A model generated the notes under the pieces. The model had not been told where the DNA came from and ran no database searches. It saw only the letters and a program-made list of their open reading frames with translations. From positions 37,411 to 101,410 of the forward strand of contig CAJWSW010000001.1 in the NCBI GenBank assembly GCA_913046035.1: DNA of 64,000 bases, written 5' to 3'. The DNA is from an uncultured Alphaproteobacteria bacterium (GTDB taxonomy: Bacteria > Pseudomonadota > Alphaproteobacteria > MPNO01 > UBA830). Below, piece after piece: positions 26,485 to 35,558 of this stretch. A program made the position numbers and the translations under genes. Every line of letters starts with the position of its first letter. The first letter of the stretch is position 1.

Positions 26485-27594
26485 ATGACCGATGCGCCAT
26501 GGCGACTAATCGTTGATAACAATTCCTATGCAGATTTTTCGGTATCGGTTTCGCCAGCCGTCGAAAAAGCTCTAGTTGGCGGCGAATCACCGCCAACGAT
26601 TTATCTCAATATCTTTGACCGGGATTCGATCACCATCGGCGTCAATGAAGACCCGGAGCAAGTGCTTGATTTGGATTTCTGTCATAGTAACGACATTGAT
26701 TTTCGGCGCCGTGTAAATGGTGGCGGCGCCATCTATACCGGCACAGGTTCCGCTTTTATGGTCTATTTTATTCCCACGACGCATCCAGATGTACCGGAGA
26801 CCACCGCGGAGGCATTTCCAAAAATTCTTACAGCATTTGCTGAAACGTTATCAAAGCAGTTCGGGTTTCCCGCGGAATATCGGCCGCTGAACGACGTGCA
26901 GGTCGAAGGACGTAAATTGGTGCCTACCTCCCTTAAGATCGAAAACGGGGTCATGACGTTTCGCTTTGTGGTTAATGTGAAGGAAATGAATACCGCGTTC
27001 GCCGGTGCCGCGATGCCTATGCCTCCCGAAAAAGTACAGGACAAGGTGCATAAGGACCTGCAGTCGCGCTTTACCTGCCTAGAACGCGAGGCAGGACGCT
27101 GCATTTCAGCGGGCGATCTGGAGCAGATGGCGCGCGTCGCCGTTGCCCATACGTTCGGCGAACCGACACTCGAGTTTGGTCAGCTGACCGATGTCGAACG
27201 CACTTACGCTGAGGAATTCCGTAGCGTGTACGATAATGATGAGTGGCTTTTTGGCAAATCCGAGCGCAATCGGTTTCGCGCCGACACACAACCCGACGAT
27301 ACCGTTGGATATGGACGCGAAAAGGCCGTCGGGGGCATGCTTTGGGCAACGCTTGTAGTGCGCAACGGCAAGGTATTACATGCCATCCTGAATGGCGATT
27401 GGCACCCTCGGCCGATAGGCAGCGTTGGCTGGTTGGAAGACGCGCTTAAAGGTGTGGATGCGACCCAGGAATCCGTTCGCAAAACCATCACCTCTTTCAT
27501 GCAACGCGACGACGTAGAATTTGCTAGCGTTGAAATAGACGACTTGATGGCTGCATTTGGCAAGGCGTTGAATAGCCAAAAGCCTGTTAGTTGA
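26485..27594 (+). CDS. Lipoate-protein-ligase A-like acyltransferase
   Basis: A 369-residue protein of the biotin/lipoate A/B ligase family. The N-terminal catalytic domain shows SITIGVNEDPEQVLD, the RRVNGGGAIYTGTGSAFMVY segment (family pattern RRxxGGGAVYHD) and NDVQVEGRKLVPTSLK, where the lysine of GRK matches the active-site lysine. The last about 100 residues resemble the small accessory domain of LplA. The HD of the usual GGGAVYHD is TG here. The ATG at 26485 is chosen over upstream codons that overlap the ligase gene. It lies in a row with the ThDP enzyme and PaaK-like protein, not near a lipoylated dehydrogenase or glycine-cleavage gene, so its acyl substrate may be unusual. Confidence 0.82.
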   Translation: MTDAPWRLIVDNNSYADFSVSVSPAVEKALVGGESPPTIYLNIFDRDSITIGVNEDPEQVLDLDFCHSNDIDFRRRVNGGGAIYTGTGSAFMVYFIPTTHPDVPETTAEAFPKILTAFAETLSKQFGFPAEYRPLNDVQVEGRKLVPTSLKIENGVMTFRFVVNVKEMNTAFAGAAMPMPPEKVQDKVHKDLQSRFTCLEREAGRCISAGDLEQMARVAVAHTFGEPTLEFGQLTDVERTYAEEFRSVYDNDEWLFGKSERNRFRADTQPDDTVGYGREKAVGGMLWATLVVRNGKVLHAILNGDWHPRPIGSVGWLEDALKGVDATQESVRKTITSFMQRDDVEFASVEIDDLMAAFGKALNSQKPVS

Positions 27595-27816
27595 CCCAGA
27601 CACGCGATGTCTAACTTATACAGCGCGAGCCCAAGCGTGCGTTTTGAAACTCGATCTGGAGGCAGCGGTCGCTAACTCGTAACGGATCAGTTGGCCTCGA
27701 GAGGCGCCATCCAAGACTTTTAAACGGCGCGGCGCATCCGCTTCAACTTGCCGAGCAAACAGCAAAACGGCAATATCGTGGCGGGCAGAATCAAGGGCGT
27801 GTGGGGAATTTAGGAT

Positions 27817-28587
27817 ATGGGCGTCGTAGTAATTGACCGTCGGGACGATGGAATAGCGCGGGTCGTAATTAATCGGCCCAATAAACGGAACGCGCTCAAC
27901 GACGAAGTGCGGCATGCGTTGATTGCCGAGCTGCCAGTTCTGCTGAGTGATGAAACCGTGCATGCACTTGTGCTGACAGGTGAGGGTGGCCATTTCTGTT
28001 CGGGTGGCGATATTGCGAGCATGGATGGTTTGGACAGCAGGGGAGCGCGTGCTCGGATGAAAGACAATCACACTATCGTTAGGCTATTAGCGGAGTCTGA
28101 AAAGCCTGTTGTGACTGCCGTTGAGGGGTATGCCGTTGGTGCCGGCGCGGGTCTCGCGATGTTGGGTGATACCGCAGTGATTGCTGACAGCGGCACCATT
28201 GGTTTCCCCTTTTTTCGTGTCGGCCTGATCCCAGATTACGGCATCCTGCATACCCTGCCGCGCCGCGTGGGTGGAGCGAAAGCACGACAGGTGTTACTGT
28301 ATGCCCAGATGGTCAAAGCCTCCGATGCGGTTGCCTGGGGGCTGGCGGATGAACTGGTTGCTGACGGTAAAGCCGAGAGAGTCGCTATCGAACGCGCGCT
28401 GACCTTGGCGCAAATGCCGCCCCTCGCTTTTGCTATTGCCAAACAGCAGCTGGGCCTTGCTCCGGTAAAGCTTGAGGAAGCGCTGGAGATGGAGGCGCTG
28501 GCACAAGCTGGGTGTTTCGGTGCAGATGAATTCCTTGAGGGTTCCACCGCGTTTATGGAAAAACGCAATCCCGTTTTTCGGAAATAG
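27817..28587 (+). CDS. Enoyl-CoA hydratase/isomerase
   Basis: A 256-residue crotonase-fold enzyme that hydrates or isomerises a CoA thioester double bond. The oxyanion-hole segment HFCSGGDIASMDG near residues 63-75 and PVVTAVEGYAVGAGAGLAMLGDTAVIA with the second set of glycines are typical. The following GFPFFRVGLIPDYG carries part of the active site; the usual catalytic glutamate of the hydratases (in a position like PEV or PEIG) appears as LIPD, so acid-base chemistry may differ. AGG lies close to the ATG. It starts a second group with the flavoprotein three bases downstream and the hydroxyacyl-CoA dehydrogenase after that, the classical order of beta-oxidation-type steps. Confidence 0.88.
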   Translation: MGVVVIDRRDDGIARVVINRPNKRNALNDEVRHALIAELPVLLSDETVHALVLTGEGGHFCSGGDIASMDGLDSRGARARMKDNHTIVRLLAESEKPVVTAVEGYAVGAGAGLAMLGDTAVIADSGTIGFPFFRVGLIPDYGILHTLPRRVGGAKARQVLLYAQMVKASDAVAWGLADELVADGKAERVAIERALTLAQMPPLAFAIAKQQLGLAPVKLEEALEMEALAQAGCFGADEFLEGSTAFMEKRNPVFRK

Positions 28588-28590
28588 GTT

Positions 28591-29574
28591 ATGGCCGACC
28601 AAAAATTTCGCACACGCATTACTGATTTGTTCGGGATCGAGCACCCCATCGTCTGTGGAGGTATGATGTGGCTAGGAGACGCCGAATATACCTCGGCAGT
28701 CGCACGGGCCGGTGGGATCGGGTTCATCACGCCAAGATCGTTTCCTACGCCGGAGGATTTCCGCGAGCAACTTCGGAAAGCACACGATCTATCGGATGGC
28801 AAGCCTTTTGGAGTGAACCTGTATATATCCGCGCGGTCAGAAGCAAATCAGATGCTGCAGATATTTCTTGATATTGCTATCGAAGAGCGTGTGAGGTTCG
28901 TCGAAACCGCGGGTTTCTCGCCAAAGGAATTCATGCCAAAGATCAAGGATGCCGGGATGACTGTGATGCATAAATGCACGACACTTCGACATGCGCGGTC
29001 AGCGCAGAATGCTGGTGTTGACGCTGTTGCGATCCTCGGCGCTGAAGCTGGAGGCCATCCAGGGATGGATATGATTGGTACGATGGTGCAGGGCGCGGTC
29101 GTACCGCAGGAACTAGATGTACCGGTCGTGTTAGCGGGTGGTATGGGGACGGGTCGACAGCTTGTTGCGTGCCTTGCATTGGGTGCTCACGGTATGCTGG
29201 TTGCTACCCGCATGGTAGTGGCGGCTGAGATCTGGGCGCATGAAAACTATAAAAAACGCCTATCTGAGCTCGGCCCTAGTGATACAAAGATTATAATGTC
29301 AATTTTCGGTGATAATTCCAGAGTAATTGGGAACCACTCTAGCGAAGCCGTTCTATCGCTGGAAGCAGAGGGTAATAAAGACTATGAAGCATATCGGCCT
29401 TATGTTCAGGGAAATTTACAGAGGAAAGCCTATGTCGATGGTGATTGGACGAGGGGCACGATGTCGGTTGGGCAATCGGTAGCTTTTGCTGGCGAAATAG
29501 AGCCGGTGGGAACAATTATCGACGGGATCATGGACGAGGCGACGGTTGTCCGTGAGCGTCTTAATCGATTTTAG
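28591..29574 (+). CDS. Nitronate monooxygenase-like (NPD) flavin enzyme
   Basis: A 327-residue TIM-barrel FMN protein of the 2-nitropropane dioxygenase/enoyl-ACP reductase II family. The N-terminal GIEHPIVCGGMMWLG, GGIGFITPRSFPTPEDF, the AILGAEAGGHPGMD phosphate-binding segment and VVLAGGMGTGRQLVACLALGA are characteristic. Members oxidise nitronates or reduce enoyl thioesters, and the family name alone does not choose between these. In this row, with an enoyl-CoA hydratase three bases upstream and a hydroxyacyl-CoA dehydrogenase downstream, a role on a CoA ester is plausible (inference). Confidence 0.88.
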   Translation: MADQKFRTRITDLFGIEHPIVCGGMMWLGDAEYTSAVARAGGIGFITPRSFPTPEDFREQLRKAHDLSDGKPFGVNLYISARSEANQMLQIFLDIAIEERVRFVETAGFSPKEFMPKIKDAGMTVMHKCTTLRHARSAQNAGVDAVAILGAEAGGHPGMDMIGTMVQGAVVPQELDVPVVLAGGMGTGRQLVACLALGAHGMLVATRMVVAAEIWAHENYKKRLSELGPSDTKIIMSIFGDNSRVIGNHSSEAVLSLEAEGNKDYEAYRPYVQGNLQRKAYVDGDWTRGTMSVGQSVAFAGEIEPVGTIIDGIMDEATVVRERLNRF

Positions 29575-29583
29575 ACCCGGCTC

Positions 29584-29609
29584 GCCAACGCTGGCTTGCG
29601 CTGGCTTTT
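29584..29609 (+). terminator. Possible intrinsic terminator after the NPD flavin enzyme
   Basis: GCCAACGC at 29584-29591 pairs with GCGCTGGC at 29598-29605 with one mismatch around a TGGCTT loop, and four T residues follow at 29606-29609. It lies ten bases after the stop codon. The stem is imperfect and the T run short, so this may be a weak or partial stop before the dehydrogenase gene. Confidence 0.45.
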
Positions 29610-29698
29610 CCCTACTTTTGGCCATTTGGAAATAATCCCGTCAGGGTTGCGGAACGAGAAAAGGCCAGGGCGGACTGAACAAAAGAAAGGAAAGGACG

Positions 29699-31225
29699 AT
29701 GGCGCAAGACGTCAATTCACCCCACTACACCATTGGCGTCATCGGCACTGGCACAATGGGGCGGGGCATCGCTCAGATTTCTGTCGCCGGCGGCTTTAAG
29801 GTTAAGATCTTCGATTCGGAAAAGGGCGCAGCCCAGAAGGCGGAAGAGTTTATTCATCGGATGATTAAACGGTCTGCCGAAAAAGGACAAATCAGCGAAA
29901 TAGAAGCAGAGGCTGCGAATGCACGCCTAAACATCGTAGAAAGCCTTGCAGATTTCGCTGACTGTAGCCTTGTGATCGAGGCAATCGTCGAAAATCTCGA
30001 CATTAAACGCGCGGTTTTTTCTGAGTTGGAAGGTATCGTTGCCGAGGATACAATCCTAGCGTCGAACACATCATCGCTTTCAGTTACGCAGATCGCGGCA
30101 GGCTGCGAAAAGCCTGACCGAGTGGCTGGGTATCACTATTTCAATCCCGTGCCATTGCTGAAAGTGGTTGAGGTCGTCGATGGCCAGATGACAGCACCCT
30201 GGGTGGTTGACAAACTGGGTGTAATTGCTCGCAAATGCGGCCACGAACCGGTGCGCACGCGGGATACGCCCGGTTTCCTGGTCAATCACGCCGGACGTGG
30301 CCTATACACCGAGGGCGCGCGTATCCTTGCCGAAGGTATTGCCGAACAGCATCAAGTAGACGACGTGCTGCGCGAGGGGGGGGCTAATTTCCGCATGGGA
30401 CCGTTCGAGCTGATGGATACCACCGGTCTCGACGTGTCTGGCGTGGTTATGGAATCGATCTACGAACAGTTTTACCACGAGCCGCGTTTTAAGCCCCAAG
30501 CGTTCATCCGTAACCGCATGGCCGCTGGACTATACGGCCGCAAGGTTGGACAGGGTTTCTACCCCTACGAAGACAACAGGAAGGTTACACCTGACGAAGT
30601 CGAAGTTCCTACTGATCGGCCTGATAGCGTTTGGGTTGGACCGGAGGGACACGACAGTACCAAGTTGCTGGCAGATTTTCTGAAAGACCACGTTGAGGTC
30701 GAAACCGGTGCCAAGCCATCGGCTAGGGCGATATGTATGGTCGCGCCGCTGGGTCGTGATGCGACGATGACGGCCATCGATCTCGGTATCGAGGCAGAGC
30801 GCACGGTCGCGGTTGATACGCTCTTTGGGCTTGACGGCAGGCGAACCATGATGACCACCAGCGTCACGGACGAGGGCGTGCGCGATTTGGCGCACGGGGT
30901 CCTTGCAGGAGATGGCGGCAAGGTGACCGTAATACACGATAGCCCTGGTTTCATTGCTCAGCGAGTGATTGCGACTATCGTAAATATTTCTGCTGAAATT
31001 GCACAGATGCGTATTGCGACGCCGGTGGATATTAATAAAGCGGTAAAGCTTGGCCTTGCTTATCCGCAGGGACCCCTGGAGTTTGGCGATACGCTGGGAC
31101 TAGGAAAAATCCTCGCCATCCTTACGGCAATGTACGATTTTTATGGCGATCCCCGCTATCGGCCAAGCCCCTGGCTGACGCGCCGCGCACGCCTCGGTAT
31201 TTCGCTTATGACGCCCGAGGCATAA
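29699..31225 (+). CDS. 3-hydroxyacyl-CoA dehydrogenase, PaaH/PaaC-like two-domain form
   Basis: A 508-residue NAD-dependent dehydrogenase. The N-terminal Rossmann domain has GVIGTGTMGRGIAQIS, then ASNTSSLSVTQIA and GYHYFNPVPLLKVVEVV, with the catalytic HF/N arrangement of the HADH family as HYFNP. A first C-terminal helical domain follows from about residue 190, and a second copy with PGFIAQRVIATIVNISAEI and PQGPLEFGD ends the protein with DPRYRPSPWLTRRARLG. This duplicated C-domain build is that of PaaH/PaaC, which oxidises 3-hydroxyadipyl-CoA in phenylacetate breakdown. No paaABCDE ring-epoxidase genes are in the window. It would fit oxidation of a dicarboxylyl-CoA derived from a ring or branched acid (inference). 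Confidence 0.9.
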   Translation: MAQDVNSPHYTIGVIGTGTMGRGIAQISVAGGFKVKIFDSEKGAAQKAEEFIHRMIKRSAEKGQISEIEAEAANARLNIVESLADFADCSLVIEAIVENLDIKRAVFSELEGIVAEDTILASNTSSLSVTQIAAGCEKPDRVAGYHYFNPVPLLKVVEVVDGQMTAPWVVDKLGVIARKCGHEPVRTRDTPGFLVNHAGRGLYTEGARILAEGIAEQHQVDDVLREGGANFRMGPFELMDTTGLDVSGVVMESIYEQFYHEPRFKPQAFIRNRMAAGLYGRKVGQGFYPYEDNRKVTPDEVEVPTDRPDSVWVGPEGHDSTKLLADFLKDHVEVETGAKPSARAICMVAPLGRDATMTAIDLGIEAERTVAVDTLFGLDGRRTMMTTSVTDEGVRDLAHGVLAGDGGKVTVIHDSPGFIAQRVIATIVNISAEIAQMRIATPVDINKAVKLGLAYPQGPLEFGDTLGLGKILAILTAMYDFYGDPRYRPSPWLTRRARLGISLMTPEA

Positions 31226-31259
31226 TCAAGTTACCGGGAGTCCGTGCACGGCTCGAGTG

Positions 31260-31312
31260 ATTGGCAACACTCCTGATGTTTACATTATAAAAACTACCAG
31301 AGTGTGGCCAAT
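31260..31312. repeat. Imperfect 13-bp inverted repeat between convergent genes
   Basis: ATTGGCAACACTC at 31260-31272 matches the reverse complement of GAGTGTGGCCAAT at 31300-31312 with one mismatch, around a 27-base AT-rich spacer. It lies between the dehydrogenase gene and the convergent asparaginase-like gene. It could fold as a transcript end hairpin on either strand or be a protein site; no T run follows either arm. Confidence 0.6.
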
Positions 31313-31403
31313 AATAGCGTGAGAAAGCCGCCGCCGGAAAAGGTAGCCGTTGTTAAATACGTCGGTGAACTGTCGAAAAAGATATGGGTATCAGTAATTC
31401 TTC

Positions 31404-33101
31404 TTAATGCGTGTCAAACACCGTTTGGTAGAGATCTAATCGTTCCTGAATTGCGCCGGTTTCTGCTTCGGTCGGGGCTAACGGATCAACGGCCGGCGGC
31501 AGCGCGCCGAATTTCAAGAGGCAAGCAATCAGTGTCAGCCGAGCTTTTGTTGATGTTAGGTTGCTCCCGCCAAGAAACACGCCCGCGCGGGCGGAGAAAC
31601 CCTCATTGTTGCCTCGTCCAACGCGGACCACCGGCATCCCGCTATAGACCGCCTTTGTCATCAACGCATTGCGCTGGGCGTTGGTCATGGAACCGTATGG
31701 CGACTGCCCTTCTACCACGAACCCCGCCAGCGGGGCATTAGCGAGGTTGTCCTCTATTTGGGCTATAAGATCGACCTCCCGCTCCGGGCCTGATTCCGCG
31801 GCTTCCTGGCTATAATTGCCCTCCTTGGTAATAGTAACTTTCGGGATCGCAGATCCGAGCAGTTTGCCATCGCGATCTTTGACCGCGACATCGACCGCCT
31901 TCATCCCGCTCCCAGATTTCGTATAGCCGATGACGCTGAGTGGTAGGCGGGTGCGGTTTACATCCGACTGATAGGTATGCTTTGCGCCTGGCAGATATGT
32001 CAAGATCGGCGGCATTCCATGTCGTACCGCGCCCAGCAGTCCACCATGCCCGCCGGTGGCAACATAGCCCCCGGGACGGGCCTCGCCTTTCTGGACTTCC
32101 CGCGATGCGAAGATTTGCTGTTCTTGGATGACTACGGTGCCGGCACGGTTTCTACCGTCGCCGCCCTCCCAGACCCGGGACGTAATGTAATCGATCGAAT
32201 CTACAAGGTTCTTGGGTCCGTCATTGCTGATCTCGCCATGCGTCCGTTGGGCGGCATTGCCGCAGACTGGCAGTGTAGTATCGAGAATTAGGTTGAGCCA
32301 GTACAGCGTTTCTTCTATCCGCGGGCTACCCTGGGTCCAGATAGCGCCGAGATAGTCGCCGCTATCGAGAATGTCTTGGATGTTGTTAACCATGCGTGCC
32401 ATCCAGTCGCGTGACGGGGAACTTGCTAAATGCACGGGTCGGTAAGCAAAGAAATCCCGGCCCATCATCTCCGGTTCAATATCGCCGTCGCCTACGTCGG
32501 TGCGGGCATGAGCTGACTGCCCTTTTGTATACCCGCCTGACGGCATGATGCGGAAGAAGTCAACATCTGCACGCCGCGATGCTAGGTTACCCGTACCATC
32601 CTCTGCGATACCAAAGCGGTCAATTTCTTCAAAAATACGAGATCCGTCTGGATAATAAGCCTGGCGAGATTTGTTTGCTGGCGCGCCCGGAAAGGCGCAA
32701 TCATCCTCCCATGCGCTGCCGTCTGCCTGAAAGGCCATGTATGGCATTGGGTAGAGACCGTCGTCGGGTGACAATTCGATTCTGTAGGCGGGTATATCGT
32801 CGTCTGACTGCCTTTCCGTTCGAAAAGTACCAGAGGTATCTACGTATCCGTCGGGAGGGCCATAAAGATCTGCCGCGTCAGACTCCAACGGATGGGCGCT
32901 AAACTGTTCCACATAGACTGTAACCGGAGCCGCTAGACGTTGCGGCCGCAGCACGTCGTATCTCGGCTTGCTGCCGTCTGGATTTGTTTTGACGGAAAGG
33001 CCGCGCGCGGCGCGTGCCTTGTTACTGGTGACTAAAGGCGGTGAATTGCTGATCGTTGCGTTTGAGCCAGAAAGATATGCAATACGCGGTTTGCTGGTCA
33101 T
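31404..33101 (-). CDS. Divergent asparaginase-like protein (565 aa)
   Basis: The second half resembles the asparaginase/glutaminase superfamily. The segment IWTQGSPRIEETLYWLNLI aligns with the THGTDTMEET motif of type I/II asparaginases, then PVCGNAAQRTHGEISNDGPKNLVDSI matches the usual ...SADGPLNLYNAV segment (partly quoted: ISNDGPKNLVDSI), and the C-terminus GVFLGGSNLTSTKARL resembles the final family segment. The catalytic Thr-Asp pair reads Ser-Pro here, and the first catalytic loop, normally TGGTIA, reads SGSNATIS. A large N-terminal part is rich in D, P and Y and unlike standard asparaginases. The true reaction may therefore not be asparagine hydrolysis. GGAGAG precedes the ATG by five bases. 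No signal peptide is evident. It is divergent to tkt and convergent with the dehydrogenase. Confidence 0.72.
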   Translation of the reverse strand: MTSKPRIAYLSGSNATISNSPPLVTSNKARAARGLSVKTNPDGSKPRYDVLRPQRLAAPVTVYVEQFSAHPLESDAADLYGPPDGYVDTSGTFRTERQSDDDIPAYRIELSPDDGLYPMPYMAFQADGSAWEDDCAFPGAPANKSRQAYYPDGSRIFEEIDRFGIAEDGTGNLASRRADVDFFRIMPSGGYTKGQSAHARTDVGDGDIEPEMMGRDFFAYRPVHLASSPSRDWMARMVNNIQDILDSGDYLGAIWTQGSPRIEETLYWLNLILDTTLPVCGNAAQRTHGEISNDGPKNLVDSIDYITSRVWEGGDGRNRAGTVVIQEQQIFASREVQKGEARPGGYVATGGHGGLLGAVRHGMPPILTYLPGAKHTYQSDVNRTRLPLSVIGYTKSGSGMKAVDVAVKDRDGKLLGSAIPKVTITKEGNYSQEAAESGPEREVDLIAQIEDNLANAPLAGFVVEGQSPYGSMTNAQRNALMTKAVYSGMPVVRVGRGNNEGFSARAGVFLGGSNLTSTKARLTLIACLLKFGALPPAVDPLAPTEAETGAIQERLDLYQTVFDTH

Positions 33102-33464
33102 CTCTACTCTCCTGGTTTATTTTTTTGATTCGTCTAACGGTAAGGGTGATGGCTGGGCAACGTGTCTGCCGAGTTGGTCGAGAGCATGTGTTAATGCGGC
33201 GGGATTATGCTAGTAGCTTTTGCGTCGGTCTCAGTACTATACCGTTCTCTGCACCAGTAACTATCATAACCCTCGTGATTTAATTCTACGCGTCGTGTTG
33301 ACCTAGAGTCGAATCTTGAAATTTTGAGAACGCTGACGATTCGGTTGCAGGGGGTTGAAACAAACTACAGGGCATATAAATTGCGATAGTTTGCTTTGGT
33401 GAGGTTGAGACCATACGAAAATCGCGTAACATTGATCTTCTTCACTCGCCGCTGCTGCACAATA
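33102..33464. other. Intergenic stretch between asparaginase-like gene and tkt
   Basis: It should hold two divergent promoters. No gene, terminator hairpin or recognisable RNA was seen. The reading frame of tkt stays open back to 33396, but the extra residues are not family-like. Confidence 0.5.
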
Positions 33465-35495
33465 ATGGGCTATCCCGTCACCGTATTTTACGCCGACCAG
33501 AATGAAGACTGCATCTTGCCGAAATTAAAGAACGTTGATCACGCTCAACTCGCTAATGCCATCCGCGCTCTGTCCATGGATGCTGTTCAGGCCGCCAATT
33601 CGGGCCATCCTGGAATGCCGATGGGCGCTGCTGACATAGCGACAGTGCTTTTCACAAAATACCTTAAATATGATCCTGCTGATCCAGACTGGGCTGATCG
33701 GGACCGCTTCGTGCTGTCCGCCGGGCACGGCTCAATGCTCCTTTACTCTTTGCTATATCTTACGGGATATGCGGATATGACAATTGATCAGCTAAAAAAC
33801 TTCCGTCAATGGGGATCGAAGACAGCAGGCCATCCCGAATACGGCGAGTCTGGTGGCATCGAGATGACTACCGGACCGTTGGGGCAGGGAGTTTCGACGG
33901 CTGTAGGCATGGCCATCGCCGAGCGGTCGATGAACGCTCGCTACGGCGATGATCTCGTAGATCACCACACCTGGGTGATTGCGTCGGACGGTGACCTTAT
34001 GGAGGGTATAAGCCACGAAGCGGCATCGCTTGCGGGGCATTTAGCGTTGCGGCGCCTGGTTGTTCTCTATGATGATAATGGAATTTCTATCGACGGCAGC
34101 ACAGACATGTCGTTATCCGATGACGCGCTTTGTCGATTTGAGTCCTACGGCTGGAATGCCCAGCGCTGTGACGGACATGATATAGATTCGCTGTGTGGTG
34201 CAATTGATGCTGCACTCAAATCTGCGAAGCCCTCGATTATAGCTTGCCGTACTACTATCGGTTACGGATCGCCGACTAAGTCGGGGACCGCAGGATCGCA
34301 TGGTTCCCCGCTTGGTGAGGAAGAGATAGCAGCGACACGTGAGGTTTTAAATTGGCACCATGAGCCGTTTGTCATTCCGAACCAAATTCTTGACTGTTGG
34401 CGGTCCATTGGAGGCCGGGGTTCGAAGGCGCGGAAAGATTGGTTCGACCGTCTGACTAAGTCCAGCAAGCGCCAGGATTTTGAACGTGCTATGTCTGGAA
34501 AATTGCCCGTGGGATGGGAACAGACTTTGATCGATGCTAAGAAATATTTTTCGGAGGAAAAACCAAAGATCGCGACCCGCGCCTCTTCCGGCAAGACGCT
34601 GGACTTTGTTACACCCTCCGTTCCTGAGATGATCGGCGGTTCCGCTGATCTGACTGGGTCTAACAATACGAAGGCAGAGGGCTTTGAAGGTCTATTGCCG
34701 CCGGACTATGCCGGGCGCTACATGCATTACGGGGTGCGTGAGCACGGGATGGCCGCAGCGATGAATGGTATGGCACTGCATGGCGGTGTGATCCCATATT
34801 CAGGCACCTTCTTGATCTTTTCCGATTACCTTCGCCCTTCACTTCGCCTTGCGGCATTAATGGGGATCCGGGCAATACACGTGTTGACGCATGACTCTAT
34901 TGGTCTGGGTGAAGACGGGCCTACGCACCAACCAGTTGAACATTTGGCAGCCTTGCGTGCGATCCCAAATGTTAACGTATTTAGGCCGGCTGATGCAGTC
35001 GAGGTTGCAGAATGCTGGCAGCTAGCGCTTGAGACACAGCACGGCCCGTCCGTGCTAGCGCTTACACGTCAGAGCTTGCCGACGTTGCGCATGGACCACA
35101 CTACTGAAAACCTGTCGGCTAAGGGCGCATACGTACTGGCTGATGCTGACGGCGATCGTGCCGTGACCATCCTGGCCACTGGATCAGAAGTTGAGATAGC
35201 TATTGCAGCCCGCTCGTCGCTTCAGGCGGATGGTGTTCCAACCGCTGTGGTGTCAATGCCCTGTTGGGAGATGTTTGCCGCCCAGGACGATGCGTATCGC
35301 ACATCGGTATTGGGCGACGGTGTTCGGATCGGTGTCGAGGCCGCGATGCAATTCGGGTGGGAACAATGGATCGGCGCAGAAGGTGGGTTTGTGGGTATGA
35401 CTGGCTTCGGGGCGTCCGCCCCCGCCAGCACGTTATATGAGAGATTTGGGATTACGGTGGATGCCGTCGTTGCTGCGGCGAAGGAAAGGCTCTAA
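33465..35495 (+). CDS. tkt: Transketolase
   Basis: ThDP enzyme that moves two-carbon units between sugar phosphates in the pentose phosphate pathway. Landmarks are [49 protein letters not shown], the ThDP motif [20 protein letters not shown], the pyrimidine-binding domain with [17 protein letters not shown] and [14 protein letters not shown], and [19 protein letters not shown]. The start is uncertain: ATG 33465 gives 676 residues, a TTG at 33516 would give the shorter N-terminus usual in the family, and neither has a strong ribosome site. It starts the tkt-gap-pgk row typical of alphaproteobacteria. Confidence 0.95.
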   Translation: MGYPVTVFYADQNEDCILPKLKNVDHAQLANAIRALSMDAVQAANSGHPGMPMGAADIATVLFTKYLKYDPADPDWADRDRFVLSAGHGSMLLYSLLYLTGYADMTIDQLKNFRQWGSKTAGHPEYGESGGIEMTTGPLGQGVSTAVGMAIAERSMNARYGDDLVDHHTWVIASDGDLMEGISHEAASLAGHLALRRLVVLYDDNGISIDGSTDMSLSDDALCRFESYGWNAQRCDGHDIDSLCGAIDAALKSAKPSIIACRTTIGYGSPTKSGTAGSHGSPLGEEEIAATREVLNWHHEPFVIPNQILDCWRSIGGRGSKARKDWFDRLTKSSKRQDFERAMSGKLPVGWEQTLIDAKKYFSEEKPKIATRASSGKTLDFVTPSVPEMIGGSADLTGSNNTKAEGFEGLLPPDYAGRYMHYGVREHGMAAAMNGMALHGGVIPYSGTFLIFSDYLRPSLRLAALMGIRAIHVLTHDSIGLGEDGPTHQPVEHLAALRAIPNVNVFRPADAVEVAECWQLALETQHGPSVLALTRQSLPTLRMDHTTENLSAKGAYVLADADGDRAVTILATGSEVEIAIAARSSLQADGVPTAVVSMPCWEMFAAQDDAYRTSVLGDGVRIGVEAAMQFGWEQWIGAEGGFVGMTGFGASAPASTLYERFGITVDAVVAAAKERL

Positions 35496-35558
35496 AGCGG
35501 TCGTGTCCTGCCAAACATAGAAATAGTCGGAAACAGTAAGTTTAACGGAGGGACATCT

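Noticed and set aside
33102-33464. A 6S RNA gene near tkt
   Set aside because: In related bacteria 6S RNA can lie near zapA and this region, but no zapA gene and no long rod-like fold were seen here.
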